This document shows, piece by piece, positions 16,443 to 24,947 of a stretch of 64,000 nt of DNA. Source of the stretch: Micromonospora chokoriensis (lineage in GTDB: Bacteria; Actinomycetota; Actinomycetes; Mycobacteriales; Micromonosporaceae). The stretch is from contig NZ_LT607409.1 of the NCBI RefSeq assembly GCF_900091505.1, forward strand, positions 868,001 through 932,000, given 5' to 3'. Position numbers and translations under genes: made by a program. Below the pieces are notes generated by a model. That model did not search any database. It was not told where the DNA came from and was given only the letters and a program-made list of their open reading frames with translations. Positions within the stretch are counted from its first letter, which is position 1, and each line of letters starts with the position of its first letter.

Positions 16443-17651
16443 GTGGCCATCGAAAGCGACAAACTTCGCGAGCGCCTGGATCGGGCGACCGCCCACCTCG
16501 ACCCGCCCTACGCCGTGGTCGACCTCACCGCCTTCGACGCCAACTCGGCCGCCCTGGCCGAGTTGGCCGCCGGCAAACCCGTCCGCCTGGCCAGCAAGTC
16601 GGTGCGCAGCCGGGAGTTGATCAGTCGAGCCCTCGCCCGGCCCGGCTGGCAGGGGATCATGGCGTTCACAGTGCCCGAGGCGATCTGGCTGGTTCGTGCC
16701 GGTGTGAGCGACGACGTCCTGGTCGCGTACCCGAGCGCCGACCGGGCCGCAATCGCCGAGCTGGCCGCCGACCCGACCCTGGCCGCCGCGATCACCCTGA
16801 TGATCGACGGCACCGGGCAGCTCGACCTGATCGACGCCGTCCGGGCCCCCGGGCAACGCGCCGAGCTACGTCTCTGCCTCGACCTGGACGCCTCCTGGCG
16901 GCCGATCCGGGGGCGGGTGCACGTCGGCGTGCGCCGCTCACCGGTGCACAGCGCACGGGCGGCCGGCGCGCTCGCCGCCACCGTCGCCGGCCGCGCCGGC
17001 TTCCGGCTGGTCGGGCTCATGTCGTACGAGGCGCAGATCGCCGGCCTGGGCGACGCGCCGCCGGGGCAGACGCTGCTGGCCGGTGCGATCAGGCTGGCCC
17101 AGCGCGGGTCGTACCGCGAGTTGCTGGCCCGCCGAGGTGCGGCGGTGGCCACGGTACGCGAACACGCCGACCTGGAGTTCGTCAACGGCGGCGGCACCGG
17201 CAGCGTGGCGGCGACCAGCGCCGATCCCGCGGTAACCGAGATCACCGCGGGATCGGGTCTGTACGGGCCGACGTTGTTCGACGCGTACCGCGCCTGGCGA
17301 CCCACTCCGGCGGCCTTCTTCGCCTGCGCGGTGGTCCGCCGGCCGACGCCGGAGCTGGCGACGGTGCTCGGTGGCGGCTGGATCGCCTCCGGTCCGGCCG
17401 CCGGCAGCCGGCTACCTCGACCGTGGCTGCCGGCCGGGCTCAAGCTGGTCGGCACCGAGGGCGCCGGTGAGGTGCAGACCCCGCTGTCCGGCGCGGCGGC
17501 GGCCACCCTGCGCGTCGGCGACCGGGTGTGGTTCCGGCACGCCAAGGCCGGCGAGCTGTGTGAACGGGTCAACGAGCTGCACCTGGTCGAGGGGGACACG
17601 GTCGTGGCGAGCGTGCCCACCTACCGGGGGGAGGGGCAGGCGTTCCTCTGA
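16443..17651 (+). CDS. PLP-dependent amino acid deaminase/aldolase
   Basis: A 402-residue fold-type III PLP enzyme of the D-threonine aldolase/D-serine dehydratase-like family. The N-terminal alanine-racemase-type barrel has the PLP lysine in RLASKSVRSRE (about residue 58), substrate or phosphate contacts around MSYEAQIAG and FVNGGGTGS, and a C-terminal beta domain ending in VWFRHAKAGELCERVNELHLVEG with metal-ligand His and Cys. It likely cleaves or deaminates a D-beta-hydroxy amino acid. A 13-bp perfect inverted repeat lies inside the coding region (17221-17256). Confidence 0.85.
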   Translation: MAIESDKLRERLDRATAHLDPPYAVVDLTAFDANSAALAELAAGKPVRLASKSVRSRELISRALARPGWQGIMAFTVPEAIWLVRAGVSDDVLVAYPSADRAAIAELAADPTLAAAITLMIDGTGQLDLIDAVRAPGQRAELRLCLDLDASWRPIRGRVHVGVRRSPVHSARAAGALAATVAGRAGFRLVGLMSYEAQIAGLGDAPPGQTLLAGAIRLAQRGSYRELLARRGAAVATVREHADLEFVNGGGTGSVAATSADPAVTEITAGSGLYGPTLFDAYRAWRPTPAAFFACAVVRRPTPELATVLGGGWIASGPAAGSRLPRPWLPAGLKLVGTEGAGEVQTPLSGAAAATLRVGDRVWFRHAKAGELCERVNELHLVEGDTVVASVPTYRGEGQAFL

Positions 17652-17683
17652 CCCGACGCCCGCCCCCGGGCCACGAGCACGGA

Positions 17684-18358
17684 TCAGGCGGGCCGGGCCT
17701 GCTGGCCGACAGTGGGCCGGCCGCCGTCCTCGCCGTCGACCTGCCGGTGCAGGTACTCCCGGATCAGCGCCTTCGCCTCGAGCAGCACCCGCTCGTCACC
17801 GTCGGACTTGCGCCGGAACGCGAGCTTGATCAGCGCGTCGGCCGCCTCGACCGCGATCTCCAGGACGAAGCGCAGCTTCGGTACGTCGGTGAGCCCGAAG
17901 CGCTCGGTGAGCACCCGGGCCAACTGGTCGGCGATCACGCCGTTGTTGTCCCGCTGCTCGTCGAGCAGGTGCAGGTCGACCACGTCGCCGAAGTGCAGGG
18001 TACGGAAACCGGGGACGGTGCGGTGCATGGTGATGTACTCGTCGATCCCGGCGTCGACGCCGTCCCACCAGTGGGTCATCTCGTCGGAGGCGAACCGCTC
18101 GTCGAGGCGCTGGAGGTAGGACTCCATCGTGCGCAGGGTCAGCGCCTGCACGATCGCCCGCTTGTCCGGGAAGAACTGGTACACCGACCCGATCGCCACC
18201 TCGGCCCGCTCGGCGAGCAGGGTGGTGGTCAACCCCTCGTACCCCACCTCGTCAACGAGTTCGGCGCAGGCATCCAACATGCGCTGCACCCGCGCGACAC
18301 TTCGACCCTGCACCGGTACGCGGCGCAGCGGACCGGTCGTGGCGGCTGGTGTGGACAC
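17684..18358 (-). CDS. TetR-family transcriptional regulator
   Basis: A 224-residue TetR repressor. The N-terminal HTH shows LTTTLLAERAEVAIGSVYQFFPDKRAIVQAL (about residues 40-70), followed by a helical ligand domain. The start is put at GTG 18358 (VSTPAATT), preceded by a G-rich ribosome site; an ATG at 18397 would add 13 residues. It diverges from the FAD oxidase gene and probably represses it and itself. Confidence 0.85.
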   Translation of the reverse strand: MSTPAATTGPLRRVPVQGRSVARVQRMLDACAELVDEVGYEGLTTTLLAERAEVAIGSVYQFFPDKRAIVQALTLRTMESYLQRLDERFASDEMTHWWDGVDAGIDEYITMHRTVPGFRTLHFGDVVDLHLLDEQRDNNGVIADQLARVLTERFGLTDVPKLRFVLEIAVEAADALIKLAFRRKSDGDERVLLEAKALIREYLHRQVDGEDGGRPTVGQQARPA

Positions 18359-18417
18359 TCTGCGCCACCCCCCTTCGACGGATGAACATATCTCCACGTC
18401 ACGAGTCCGTGACTACC

Positions 18418-18485
18418 GGTACAACGAGCGGATCGCAATTGCGGTATTTACCAGGTACAACGTTCCTGATATGAAGTCAGTTCAT
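18418..18485. promoter_or_regulatory. candidate operators between tetR and the FAD oxidase
   Basis: GGTACAACG occurs twice (18418-18426 and 18454-18462, 36 bp apart). An inverted repeat ATGAA-N5-TTCAT is at 18471-18485, 22 nt before the oxidase ATG. The region is AT-richer than its surroundings, as expected for divergent promoters. Confidence 0.45.
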
Positions 18486-18506
18486 ATTCATGAATGAGGA
18501 GCGCGC

Positions 18507-19823
18507 ATGGTCGGCACCGCATCGCTCACCGCTACCTGGTCCAACTGGGCCGGCAACCAGCGTGGCAGCGCCACCGCGATCCTGCGCCCCGGCTCGCCGA
18601 CCGACGTCGCGGAAGCCGTCCGGGACGCCGTCGCCACCGGTGGCCGGATCCGCGTGACCGGCAGCGGCCACTCGTTCACCGCCGTCGCACTCGCCGACGA
18701 CCGCCGGATGGAACTGTCCGAACTGGGGACGCCCGTCAGCGTCGACGTCGCCCACCGGCTGGTCACCGTACCGGCAGGAATGACACTGCACACGCTCAAC
18801 AGCCTGCTCGCCCGGCACGGCCTCGCGCTGCCCAACCTCGGCGACATCGACGCGCAGACCGTCGCCGGGGCGATCTCCACGGGCACCCACGGCACCGGCG
18901 CCGGCTACGGGTGCCTCTCCACCTTCGTCGAGGCGATCACACTGGTCACCGGCACCGGCGAGGTGCTGCACTGCTCCGCCGACGAGAATCCCGACGTCCT
19001 CGCCGCCGCCCGGGTGTCGCTCGGCGCGCTCGGCGTCCTCGTCGAGGTGACCCTGCGCTGCGTGGACGCCTTCGTCCTGCACGCCCACGAACGCCCGGCC
19101 GAGATGGCCGATGTGCTCGGCGAACTGCCCGCGCTGATCGACCGCCACGACCACGTCGAGTTCTACTGGTTCCCGTACACGTCTCGGGTCCAGGTCAAGG
19201 CCAACGACCGGGTGCCCGCCAACGACCAGCCGCTGTCCCGCTGGCGCGGCTGGCTGGACGACGACTTCCTGTCCAACCGGGTCTTCGCCGGGGCCTGCCG
19301 ACTCGGCCGGGCCGTGCCCGCCCTCGCGCCGGGGATCAGCGCGGTCTCCGCCCGCGCCCTCACCGAACGCCGGTACACCGGCCGCTCCGACCGGGTGTTC
19401 TGCACCCCACGCCGGGTCCGCTTCATGGAGATGGAGTACGGGCTGCCCCGCGAGGCACTGCCCGAGGCGCTCGCCGCGCTCCGGCGGATCGTCGACGGCC
19501 TGCCGTTCAAGGTGCTCTTCCCGGTCGAGGTGCGCTTCACCGCCGCCGACGACATCTGGCTCTCCCACGGCTACGGCCGGGACAACGCCTACATCGCCGT
19601 GCACCAGTACGTCGGCATGCCGTACGAGCCGTACTTCCGGGCCTTCGAGCAGGTGGCCGCCGGGCTGGGCGGCCGCCCGCACTGGGGCAAGATGCACTAC
19701 CGCGACGCCGCGTCGCTGGCCGCCGCCTACCCCCGCTTCGCCGACTTCCAGGCCGTCCGCGACCGCCTGGACCCGAACCGCGTCTTCACCAACCCCCACC
19801 TGACCCACGTCCTCGGCGCGTAG
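18507..19823 (+). CDS. FAD-linked sugar-lactone/alditol oxidase
   Basis: A 438-residue vanillyl-alcohol-oxidase-fold flavoprotein with a C-terminal ALO (D-arabinono-1,4-lactone oxidase) domain. TGSGHSFT (about residues 51-58) holds the histidine that covalently anchors FAD in the family; DAQTVAGAISTGTHGTG is the FAD pyrophosphate site; HWGKMHY (about 395) is the ALO signature. It oxidises an alditol or aldonolactone with O2, giving H2O2. No signal peptide. GAGGAG lies before the ATG. It is likely under the divergent TetR. Confidence 0.88.
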   Translation: MVGTASLTATWSNWAGNQRGSATAILRPGSPTDVAEAVRDAVATGGRIRVTGSGHSFTAVALADDRRMELSELGTPVSVDVAHRLVTVPAGMTLHTLNSLLARHGLALPNLGDIDAQTVAGAISTGTHGTGAGYGCLSTFVEAITLVTGTGEVLHCSADENPDVLAAARVSLGALGVLVEVTLRCVDAFVLHAHERPAEMADVLGELPALIDRHDHVEFYWFPYTSRVQVKANDRVPANDQPLSRWRGWLDDDFLSNRVFAGACRLGRAVPALAPGISAVSARALTERRYTGRSDRVFCTPRRVRFMEMEYGLPREALPEALAALRRIVDGLPFKVLFPVEVRFTAADDIWLSHGYGRDNAYIAVHQYVGMPYEPYFRAFEQVAAGLGGRPHWGKMHYRDAASLAAAYPRFADFQAVRDRLDPNRVFTNPHLTHVLGA

Positions 19824-19833
19824 CGGCCTTGCA

Positions 19834-19881
19834 GATCTTGGAAGGAACCTGCCCCTGGAGGGGCGCTTTCCTTCCAAGATC
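19834..19881. terminator. nested palindrome, copy A
   Basis: Perfect 14-bp outer arms (19834-19847 with 19868-19881) enclose a second 5-bp stem (19851-19855 with 19860-19864). It lies between the convergent FAD oxidase and DUF559 genes, overlapping the latter's stop. A near-identical copy B lies at 20899-20946. Confidence 0.75.
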
Positions 19882-20842
19882 AGCCCGGCCAGCCGGCGGC
19901 TTTCAGGGCGGCGCGGAGTTGGGTCTGGACCTCGTCGGGGTGGGCGCGTACCGCCCAGGCGGGGAAGCGCAGCAGGCGGTCACCGTCGACCCAGAGCGCG
20001 TTCTGGCGGCGCATGTCCGCCCACCAGGCGCGCGGATCGACGTGCTGCCCGCCGTCGATCTCGACGTGCACTCTCCACTGCTCGAAGTAGGCGTCCAGGT
20101 AGCGACGTCGTCCGGTCGAGTCGTAGCGGATCTTCTGCCGCGCCGGCTCCGGTAGGCCCGCGCGACGGACCAGGCCGAGGAAGTCCAACTCCGCCAGGGA
20201 GTGGGCACCGCCAGCGGCATCCGCCGCCGTGGCCAGGATCAGTTGACGACGGCGGACCCGGGGCAAGGTCTCGACGATCCGGTGCAGGTCGTCGCCACCC
20301 ACGAGCCGTTGTTGGAATGCGGCGGCGACGACCGCCCGTGCCTGCCGGTCATCGTCGGCCCACTGGACGGCGTCCACTATTGAACGAGCCGGCATGGTCC
20401 GTCGAGGCTGCCCGACGGCCAGCACGTCCTGATCGCGCAGCGTCCCGCTCCGGTGCGCCACGACACCGGGTGGCAGCGAGCCACGACGGCAGGGGGCGGG
20501 GAGCAGGACGTGGATCGGGCGACCGGAGAACCCCCGCAGCCCTCCGGCCTGCGCAGCGGTCAGGCCACCGAGGATCGCCCGCGGCCCCGCGGCGAGAACC
20601 GCCGTCCACCGGAACTGGTCGAGACTGACCGGCCCGTTGTGCGCGACGAACACAGCTCGGTGGACCTGTCGCCACTTTCCGGTCGCCACCCGGTGCCGGA
20701 TGGCCTTGGGTGACAGGTGCCGCCGCGCCTGGTCGAGGCTCACCACATCATCCTGATGGAAGAGCAGCCAGGTCAGCTCGTCCGCGTCATCATCCGGCAG
20801 CCGACGCCCCCAGCCAGCCAACGACGTCCCCCGGAGACCCAT
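19880..20842 (-). CDS. AbiEi-type HTH plus DUF559 endonuclease-like protein
   Basis: A 320-residue protein. The N-terminal winged-helix region (about residues 25-75: LDQARRHLSPKAIRHRV) resembles the AbiEi antitoxin-type domain. The C-terminus (about 245-300) has YLDAYFEQWRVHVEIDGGQH and a RLLRFPAWAV strand, matching DUF559, a Vsr/very-short-patch-repair-like PD-(D/E)xK fold with D, E, D and H as likely catalytic residues. Such proteins are frequent and variable in actinobacteria; roles in DNA repair or defence are suspected, not shown. It is flanked by two copies of one palindrome. Confidence 0.75.
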   Translation of the reverse strand: MGLRGTSLAGWGRRLPDDDADELTWLLFHQDDVVSLDQARRHLSPKAIRHRVATGKWRQVHRAVFVAHNGPVSLDQFRWTAVLAAGPRAILGGLTAAQAGGLRGFSGRPIHVLLPAPCRRGSLPPGVVAHRSGTLRDQDVLAVGQPRRTMPARSIVDAVQWADDDRQARAVVAAAFQQRLVGGDDLHRIVETLPRVRRRQLILATAADAAGGAHSLAELDFLGLVRRAGLPEPARQKIRYDSTGRRRYLDAYFEQWRVHVEIDGGQHVDPRAWWADMRRQNALWVDGDRLLRFPAWAVRAHPDEVQTQLRAALKAAGWPG

Positions 20843-20898
20843 AACCCCAAAGTCTCCAGATCGCGCCCCCTGCCGGCTGCCCCTGTGGACAACGCCGA

Positions 20899-20946
20899 GA
20901 TCTTGGAAGGAAGTCGCCCCAGGAGGGGCACTTTCCTTCCAAGATT
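20899..20946. terminator. nested palindrome, copy B
   Basis: Same design as copy A: outer arms about 20900-20912 and 20933-20945, inner stem GCCCC (20916-20920) with GGGGC (20925-20929). It lies 15 bp past the topA stop, so it can terminate topA on the minus strand. Confidence 0.75.
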
Positions 20947-20960
20947 TCCAAAAGCAGGGG

Positions 20961-23807
20961 TTACTCGGTGCTGGTCGCGGCCTTACGCGGGGCGGCCTTC
21001 TTGGCCGGGGCCTTCTTCGCCGTCGTCGCCTTCGCCGTGGTGGTCTTCTTCGCGGCGGTCGACTTGCTGGCAGCGGCCGTCTTCTTCGTGGCCGCCGTCT
21101 TCTTCGCCGCGGTGGCCTTCTTCGCCGGAGCCTTCTTCGCCGCCGCCTTCTTCCGCGGCGCCGGACCCTTGGCGCGCTTCTCGGCGAGCATCTCGGAGGC
21201 TTCCTCGATGGTCAGCGCCTCCGGGGTCTGCCCACGCCGCAGGGAGGCGTTGACCTCCCCGTCGGTGACGTACGGGCCGAACCGGCCGTCCTTGATCACC
21301 AACGGCTTCTCGGTCAGCGGGTCGACACCCATCTCCCGCAGCGGCGGCGCGGCGGCCCGCCGTCCACGCGTCTTCGGAGCTGCCAGCAGGGCAAGCGCCT
21401 CGTCCAGACTGACCGTGAACATCTGCTCTTCGGACTCCAGCGAACGGAACTCCTCGCCCCGCTTCACGTACGGGCCGTAGCGACCGTTGTTCGCGAAGAT
21501 CTCGACGCCGTCCGGCGCGACACCGATCAACCGGGGAAGGCTGAGCAGCTTGAGCGCCTGCTCCAGGGTCAGCGAGTCCGGTGTCTGCGTACGCAGCAGG
21601 GACGACTTGCGCTCGCCGCTGGACACGTACGGGCCGAACCGGCCGGACTTGAGCACGATCGGCTCCCCGGTGGCCGGGTCGTCGCCGAGCTTGCGCTCGC
21701 CGCCGCCGCCGAGGAACAACTCGTGGACCTTCTCCGGGGTCAGCTCGTCCGGGGCGAGACCCTCGGGGATCGGCGCGCGGTCGCCCTGGGCAGCGCCCTC
21801 CTCACCCTCGGCCGGCGTCGCCGGGGCCTCGCCGGGCACCGCCCGCTGGAGGTACGGCCCGTACCGGCCGACCCGCACGACCACCTCACGGCCCTCGTCG
21901 TCGGTGAAGAGCGGGATGGAGTTGACGCTGCGGGCGTCGATGTCGCTGAGGTTCTCGGTGACCAGCTTCTTCAGCCCACCGGAGCGGGCGATGTCCTGGT
22001 CACCGGCACCGTTGGCGCTGCCGAAGTAGAACGCGGTGAGGAAGTCGACAGCGGCGTGGTCACCGCCGGCGATCTCGTCCAGCTCGTTCTCCATCGAGGC
22101 GGTGAAGTCGTAGTCGATGAGACGGGGGTAGTGCCGCTCCATCAACCCGATCACCGCGAACGCCAGGAAGGTCGGGATCATCGCCTGGCCGCGCTTGGTG
22201 ACGTACCCCCGGTCCTGGATCGTCTGCATGATCGACGCGTAGGTGGACGGGCGGCCGATGCCCAGCTCCTCCAGGGCCTTGACCAGCGACGCCTCCGTGT
22301 AGCGCGACGGCGGCTGGGTGTGGTGGCCCTGCGCGGCCAGCTCGTCGGCGGTCAGCGGCTGGTCCTTGACCAGGTTGGGCAGGCGGCGCTCGGCGTCCTC
22401 GGCCTCGGCGTTCTCGTCGTCGCTGGACTCGACGTACGCGCGCAGGAAGCCCGGGTCGGTGATCGTCTTACCGGTCGCCCCGAAGTCGGCTTCCTCCTGG
22501 GAGGTGGAGACCGCCCGGATACGCACCGAGACACTGGAACCGACAGCGTCGGTCATCTGCGAGGCGATGGTCCGCCGCCAGATCAGCTCGTAGAGCTTGA
22601 ACTCCTCGGCCGACAACTCCTTGGCGACCTCGCCCGGGGTGCGGAAGTTGTCCCCCGCCGGGCGGATCGCCTCGTGCGCCTCCTGGGCGTTCTTCACCTT
22701 GCCGGTGTAACGACGCGGCTCCGGCGGCACGCTGCGCTCGCCGTACAGCTCGACGATCTGCCGGCGGGCCGCCGAGATGGCGGTCTCCGACAGGTTCACC
22801 GAGTCGGTACGCATATAGGTGATGTAGCCGTTCTCGTACAGCCGCTGGGCGAGGCGCATCGTCTGCTGCGACGACAGGCGCAGCTTGCGGGCCGCCTCCT
22901 GCTGGAGGGTCGAGGTGATGAACGGCGCGTACGGGCGGCGACGGTAGGGCTTCTCCTCGACCCGGGTGACGGTGAACGGCCGCCCGTCCAGCCGGGCCGC
23001 GAGACCCCGCGCGCCGCTCTCGTCGAGGTGCACGACGCCAGCCCCGGCCCGGACGCGACCGGTGGTCGGCTCGAAGTCCTTACCTGTCGCGATGCGGTCA
23101 CCGTTGAGGGCGATCAGGGTGGCGTTGAAGTTCCGCGGGCCCTCACCGGCGTTCGCTACCGCGAGGGTGGCCAGGATGTCCCAGTACTCGGCGGTGCGGA
23201 AGGCCATCCGCTGCCGCTCCCGCTCGACCACGATGCGGGTCGCCACGGACTGCACCCGGCCGGCCGAGAGCTTCGGCATGACCTTCTTCCACAGCACCGG
23301 GGAGACCTCGTAGCCGTAGAGCCGGTCGAGGATCCGTCGTGCCTCCTGGGCGTCGACCAGGTCGCGGTCGATCTCCCGGGGGTTGGCGACGGCCGCCTGG
23401 ATCGCCGGCTTGGTGATCTCGTGGAAGACCATCCGCTTGACCGGGACCTTGGGCTTGAGTGTCTCGACCAGGTGCCAGGCGATCGCCTCGCCCTCGCGGT
23501 CCTCATCCGTCGCCAGGAGGATCTCGTCGACCTCCTTGGCCAGCTTCACCAGCTTGGTGATCTGCTGCTTGCGGTCGGCGGAGACGACGTAGAGCGCGTG
23601 GAAGCCGTTGTCCACGTCCACCCCGAGCCGGGCCCAGGGCTCACCCTTGTACTTGGCCGGCACGTCGGCGGCGTTGCGCGGCAGGTCGCGGACGTGACCG
23701 AAGCTGGCCTCCACGACGTACCCCGGGCCAAGGTAGCCCGAGATCGTCTTGGCCTTCGCCGGTGACTCGACGATGACCAGACGGGTGGTTCCAGCGTTGC
23801 TAGGCAC
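20961..23807 (-). CDS. topA: DNA topoisomerase I
   Basis: A 948-residue type IA topoisomerase that relaxes negative supercoils. It has an N-terminal TOPRIM domain (LVIVESPAKAKTISGYLG; DEDREGEAIAWH) and the active-site tyrosine in YITYMRTDS. Three or more C-terminal repeat modules (GRFGPYV, GRYGPYV) replace zinc fingers. A Lys/Ala-rich tail of roughly 60 residues (KKAPAKKA type), as in other actinobacterial TopA, aids DNA binding and processivity. The GTG start has GGGGAG about 5 nt upstream. An inverted repeat (23912-23920 with 23931-23939) lies about 105 bp upstream. Confidence 0.96.
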   Translation of the reverse strand: MPSNAGTTRLVIVESPAKAKTISGYLGPGYVVEASFGHVRDLPRNAADVPAKYKGEPWARLGVDVDNGFHALYVVSADRKQQITKLVKLAKEVDEILLATDEDREGEAIAWHLVETLKPKVPVKRMVFHEITKPAIQAAVANPREIDRDLVDAQEARRILDRLYGYEVSPVLWKKVMPKLSAGRVQSVATRIVVERERQRMAFRTAEYWDILATLAVANAGEGPRNFNATLIALNGDRIATGKDFEPTTGRVRAGAGVVHLDESGARGLAARLDGRPFTVTRVEEKPYRRRPYAPFITSTLQQEAARKLRLSSQQTMRLAQRLYENGYITYMRTDSVNLSETAISAARRQIVELYGERSVPPEPRRYTGKVKNAQEAHEAIRPAGDNFRTPGEVAKELSAEEFKLYELIWRRTIASQMTDAVGSSVSVRIRAVSTSQEEADFGATGKTITDPGFLRAYVESSDDENAEAEDAERRLPNLVKDQPLTADELAAQGHHTQPPSRYTEASLVKALEELGIGRPSTYASIMQTIQDRGYVTKRGQAMIPTFLAFAVIGLMERHYPRLIDYDFTASMENELDEIAGGDHAAVDFLTAFYFGSANGAGDQDIARSGGLKKLVTENLSDIDARSVNSIPLFTDDEGREVVVRVGRYGPYLQRAVPGEAPATPAEGEEGAAQGDRAPIPEGLAPDELTPEKVHELFLGGGGERKLGDDPATGEPIVLKSGRFGPYVSSGERKSSLLRTQTPDSLTLEQALKLLSLPRLIGVAPDGVEIFANNGRYGPYVKRGEEFRSLESEEQMFTVSLDEALALLAAPKTRGRRAAAPPLREMGVDPLTEKPLVIKDGRFGPYVTDGEVNASLRRGQTPEALTIEEASEMLAEKRAKGPAPRKKAAAKKAPAKKATAAKKTAATKKTAAASKSTAAKKTTTAKATTAKKAPAKKAAPRKAATSTE

Positions 23808-24108
23808 GTCTCTCCCCGACCTCACTCCTGCTCGTGGCCTGCCGGCGCCCGGGCAGCGACCGCTTTCGACCCCGCCGTCGCACCGACGGTCCGGATGTCC
23901 AACGTAACGCGCCGCCCGCGTTTCGGGTTTCGCGGGCGGTGAACCGCTTCGGCACTGCCGGACGGCGCCACCGTACACCGTGGGTAGGGCTCCGAGAGGG
24001 TCACCGTGACGATCCCGGGCCCACGACCAAGGTCCAACCCGCCCGTTCCGACCCGGATTCCGCGGCCCAATGTCCAACACCGGACACCCGGCCACCGCCC
24101 CGAACCTG
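23808..24108. other. topA upstream region
   Basis: No gene is seen. It holds a 9-bp perfect inverted repeat (CCGCCCGCG at 23912-23920 with CGCGGGCGG at 23931-23939), which could be an operator or a terminator for the genes on the right. Confidence 0.5.
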
Positions 24109-24182
24109 GTCGATCATGGACTAGTGGTGGGGGTTTTAGCCCCGAAAGGGCAGTACATCCCCACCACAACTCCATGATCGAC
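24109..24182. repeat. three-tier nested palindrome
   Basis: Outer arms 24109-24120 with 24171-24182 (12 bp, containing GATC), middle arms 24124-24132 with 24159-24167 (9 bp) and inner arms 24139-24142 with 24148-24151. It forms an elongated hairpin of about 74 nt. It occupies the 3' end of the hypothetical gene on the minus strand and can act as its terminator. Confidence 0.75.
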
Positions 24183-24947
24183 GCGTGCGTGGGGGTGGGG
24201 GTGGGGGTGGGGGTGGGGACTGTTAGGGGGCGGGGGCCAGGTGGTGGGGGGTGCTGCGGGTGGTGGCGCGCCGACCAGCTCGGCCAGTCGGGCCAACCGG
24301 CGGCGGCCCGTGATCCGGTACGCCGGGCCGCCCTCCCCCGGGCCGAGCAGCTCCCCCGCCAACCCTGCCGCGGCGAGCGCGACGCCGATCGGCTCCCAGC
24401 ACTCCTGCTCGTCAGCGCCCAGCCGCAACCGGAAGCCGTCGGGCGGCTCCGGCGTACCGGCGGCGGCGAGCCACAGCCGCAACCTCCGGCCGGTCAGGTG
24501 AAAGGTGGCCGGCGGGCGCTTCGACGGACCGTGCAGCCAGGCGACCGCGAGAGGCTTCAGGACCCGGGTGTACGACGTACGGACGACGTGCCGCTCGCCC
24601 TCGGCCGGCTCCCAGCTCGCCGCCAACCCCCGAGCCGCCAGCTCGGCGACGAGCACGTGCACCCGCCACGCGGCGTCCACCTGCACCGAGAGACGGGCGG
24701 TGCCACCCATCCGGACCACCTCGCCCGGCCCGGCGAGCAACCCGGCCAGGTCGGCGACCGCGGGTTCGGCTGCCTCCGCGCCGAAGAAGACAAGTTGCCG
24801 GCCGGCGTCGTCACCCGGAGAGGAAGGACCGTTGCGGGCCGGGCCGCCGCGCCGTCGCGCGGGTGTGGGCGCGTCCGCCTCGGGCGCGGGGAACAGCGCC
24901 GGGGGCGGCTCCGCCTTCGGAGTGTCACCGATCCCGCTCAGCGACAC
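24114..24947 (-). CDS. hypothetical protein with repeat-derived C-terminus
   Basis: A 277-residue protein of unknown function. The central part (about residues 50-235) is Leu/Ala/Arg-rich, with a VHVLVAELAARGL helix and two similar halves (LSVQVD... and LRLRLGADEQ...) suggesting a duplicated alpha/beta unit. The last 45 residues are read from a GGGGGT repeat (Pro-His repeats) and from the nested palindrome, so the native C-terminus was probably shorter. The GTG start lies 10 bp inside the upstream lipoprotein gene. Confidence 0.6.
   Translation of the reverse strand: MSLSGIGDTPKAEPPPALFPAPEADAPTPARRRGGPARNGPSSPGDDAGRQLVFFGAEAAEPAVADLAGLLAGPGEVVRMGGTARLSVQVDAAWRVHVLVAELAARGLAASWEPAEGERHVVRTSYTRVLKPLAVAWLHGPSKRPPATFHLTGRRLRLWLAAAGTPEPPDGFRLRLGADEQECWEPIGVALAAAGLAGELLGPGEGGPAYRITGRRRLARLAELVGAPPPAAPPTTWPPPPNSPHPHPHPHPHARVDHGVVVGMYCPFGAKTPTTSP
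24191..24218. repeat. GGGGGT tandem repeat
   Basis: Four GGGGGT units plus GGGG on the plus strand, followed shortly by further G-runs (24226-24236). The tract could form G-quadruplexes. On the minus strand it encodes Pro-His repeats at the end of the hypothetical gene. Confidence 0.85.

Noticed and set aside
18494..20155. 553-codon frame overlapping the FAD oxidase and DUF559 genes
   Set aside because: It crosses a terminator palindrome between convergent genes and translates to Arg/Pro-rich low-complexity sequence.
21723..23765. 680-codon open frame opposite topA
   Set aside because: Antisense shadow of topA; low-complexity translation and no ribosome site.
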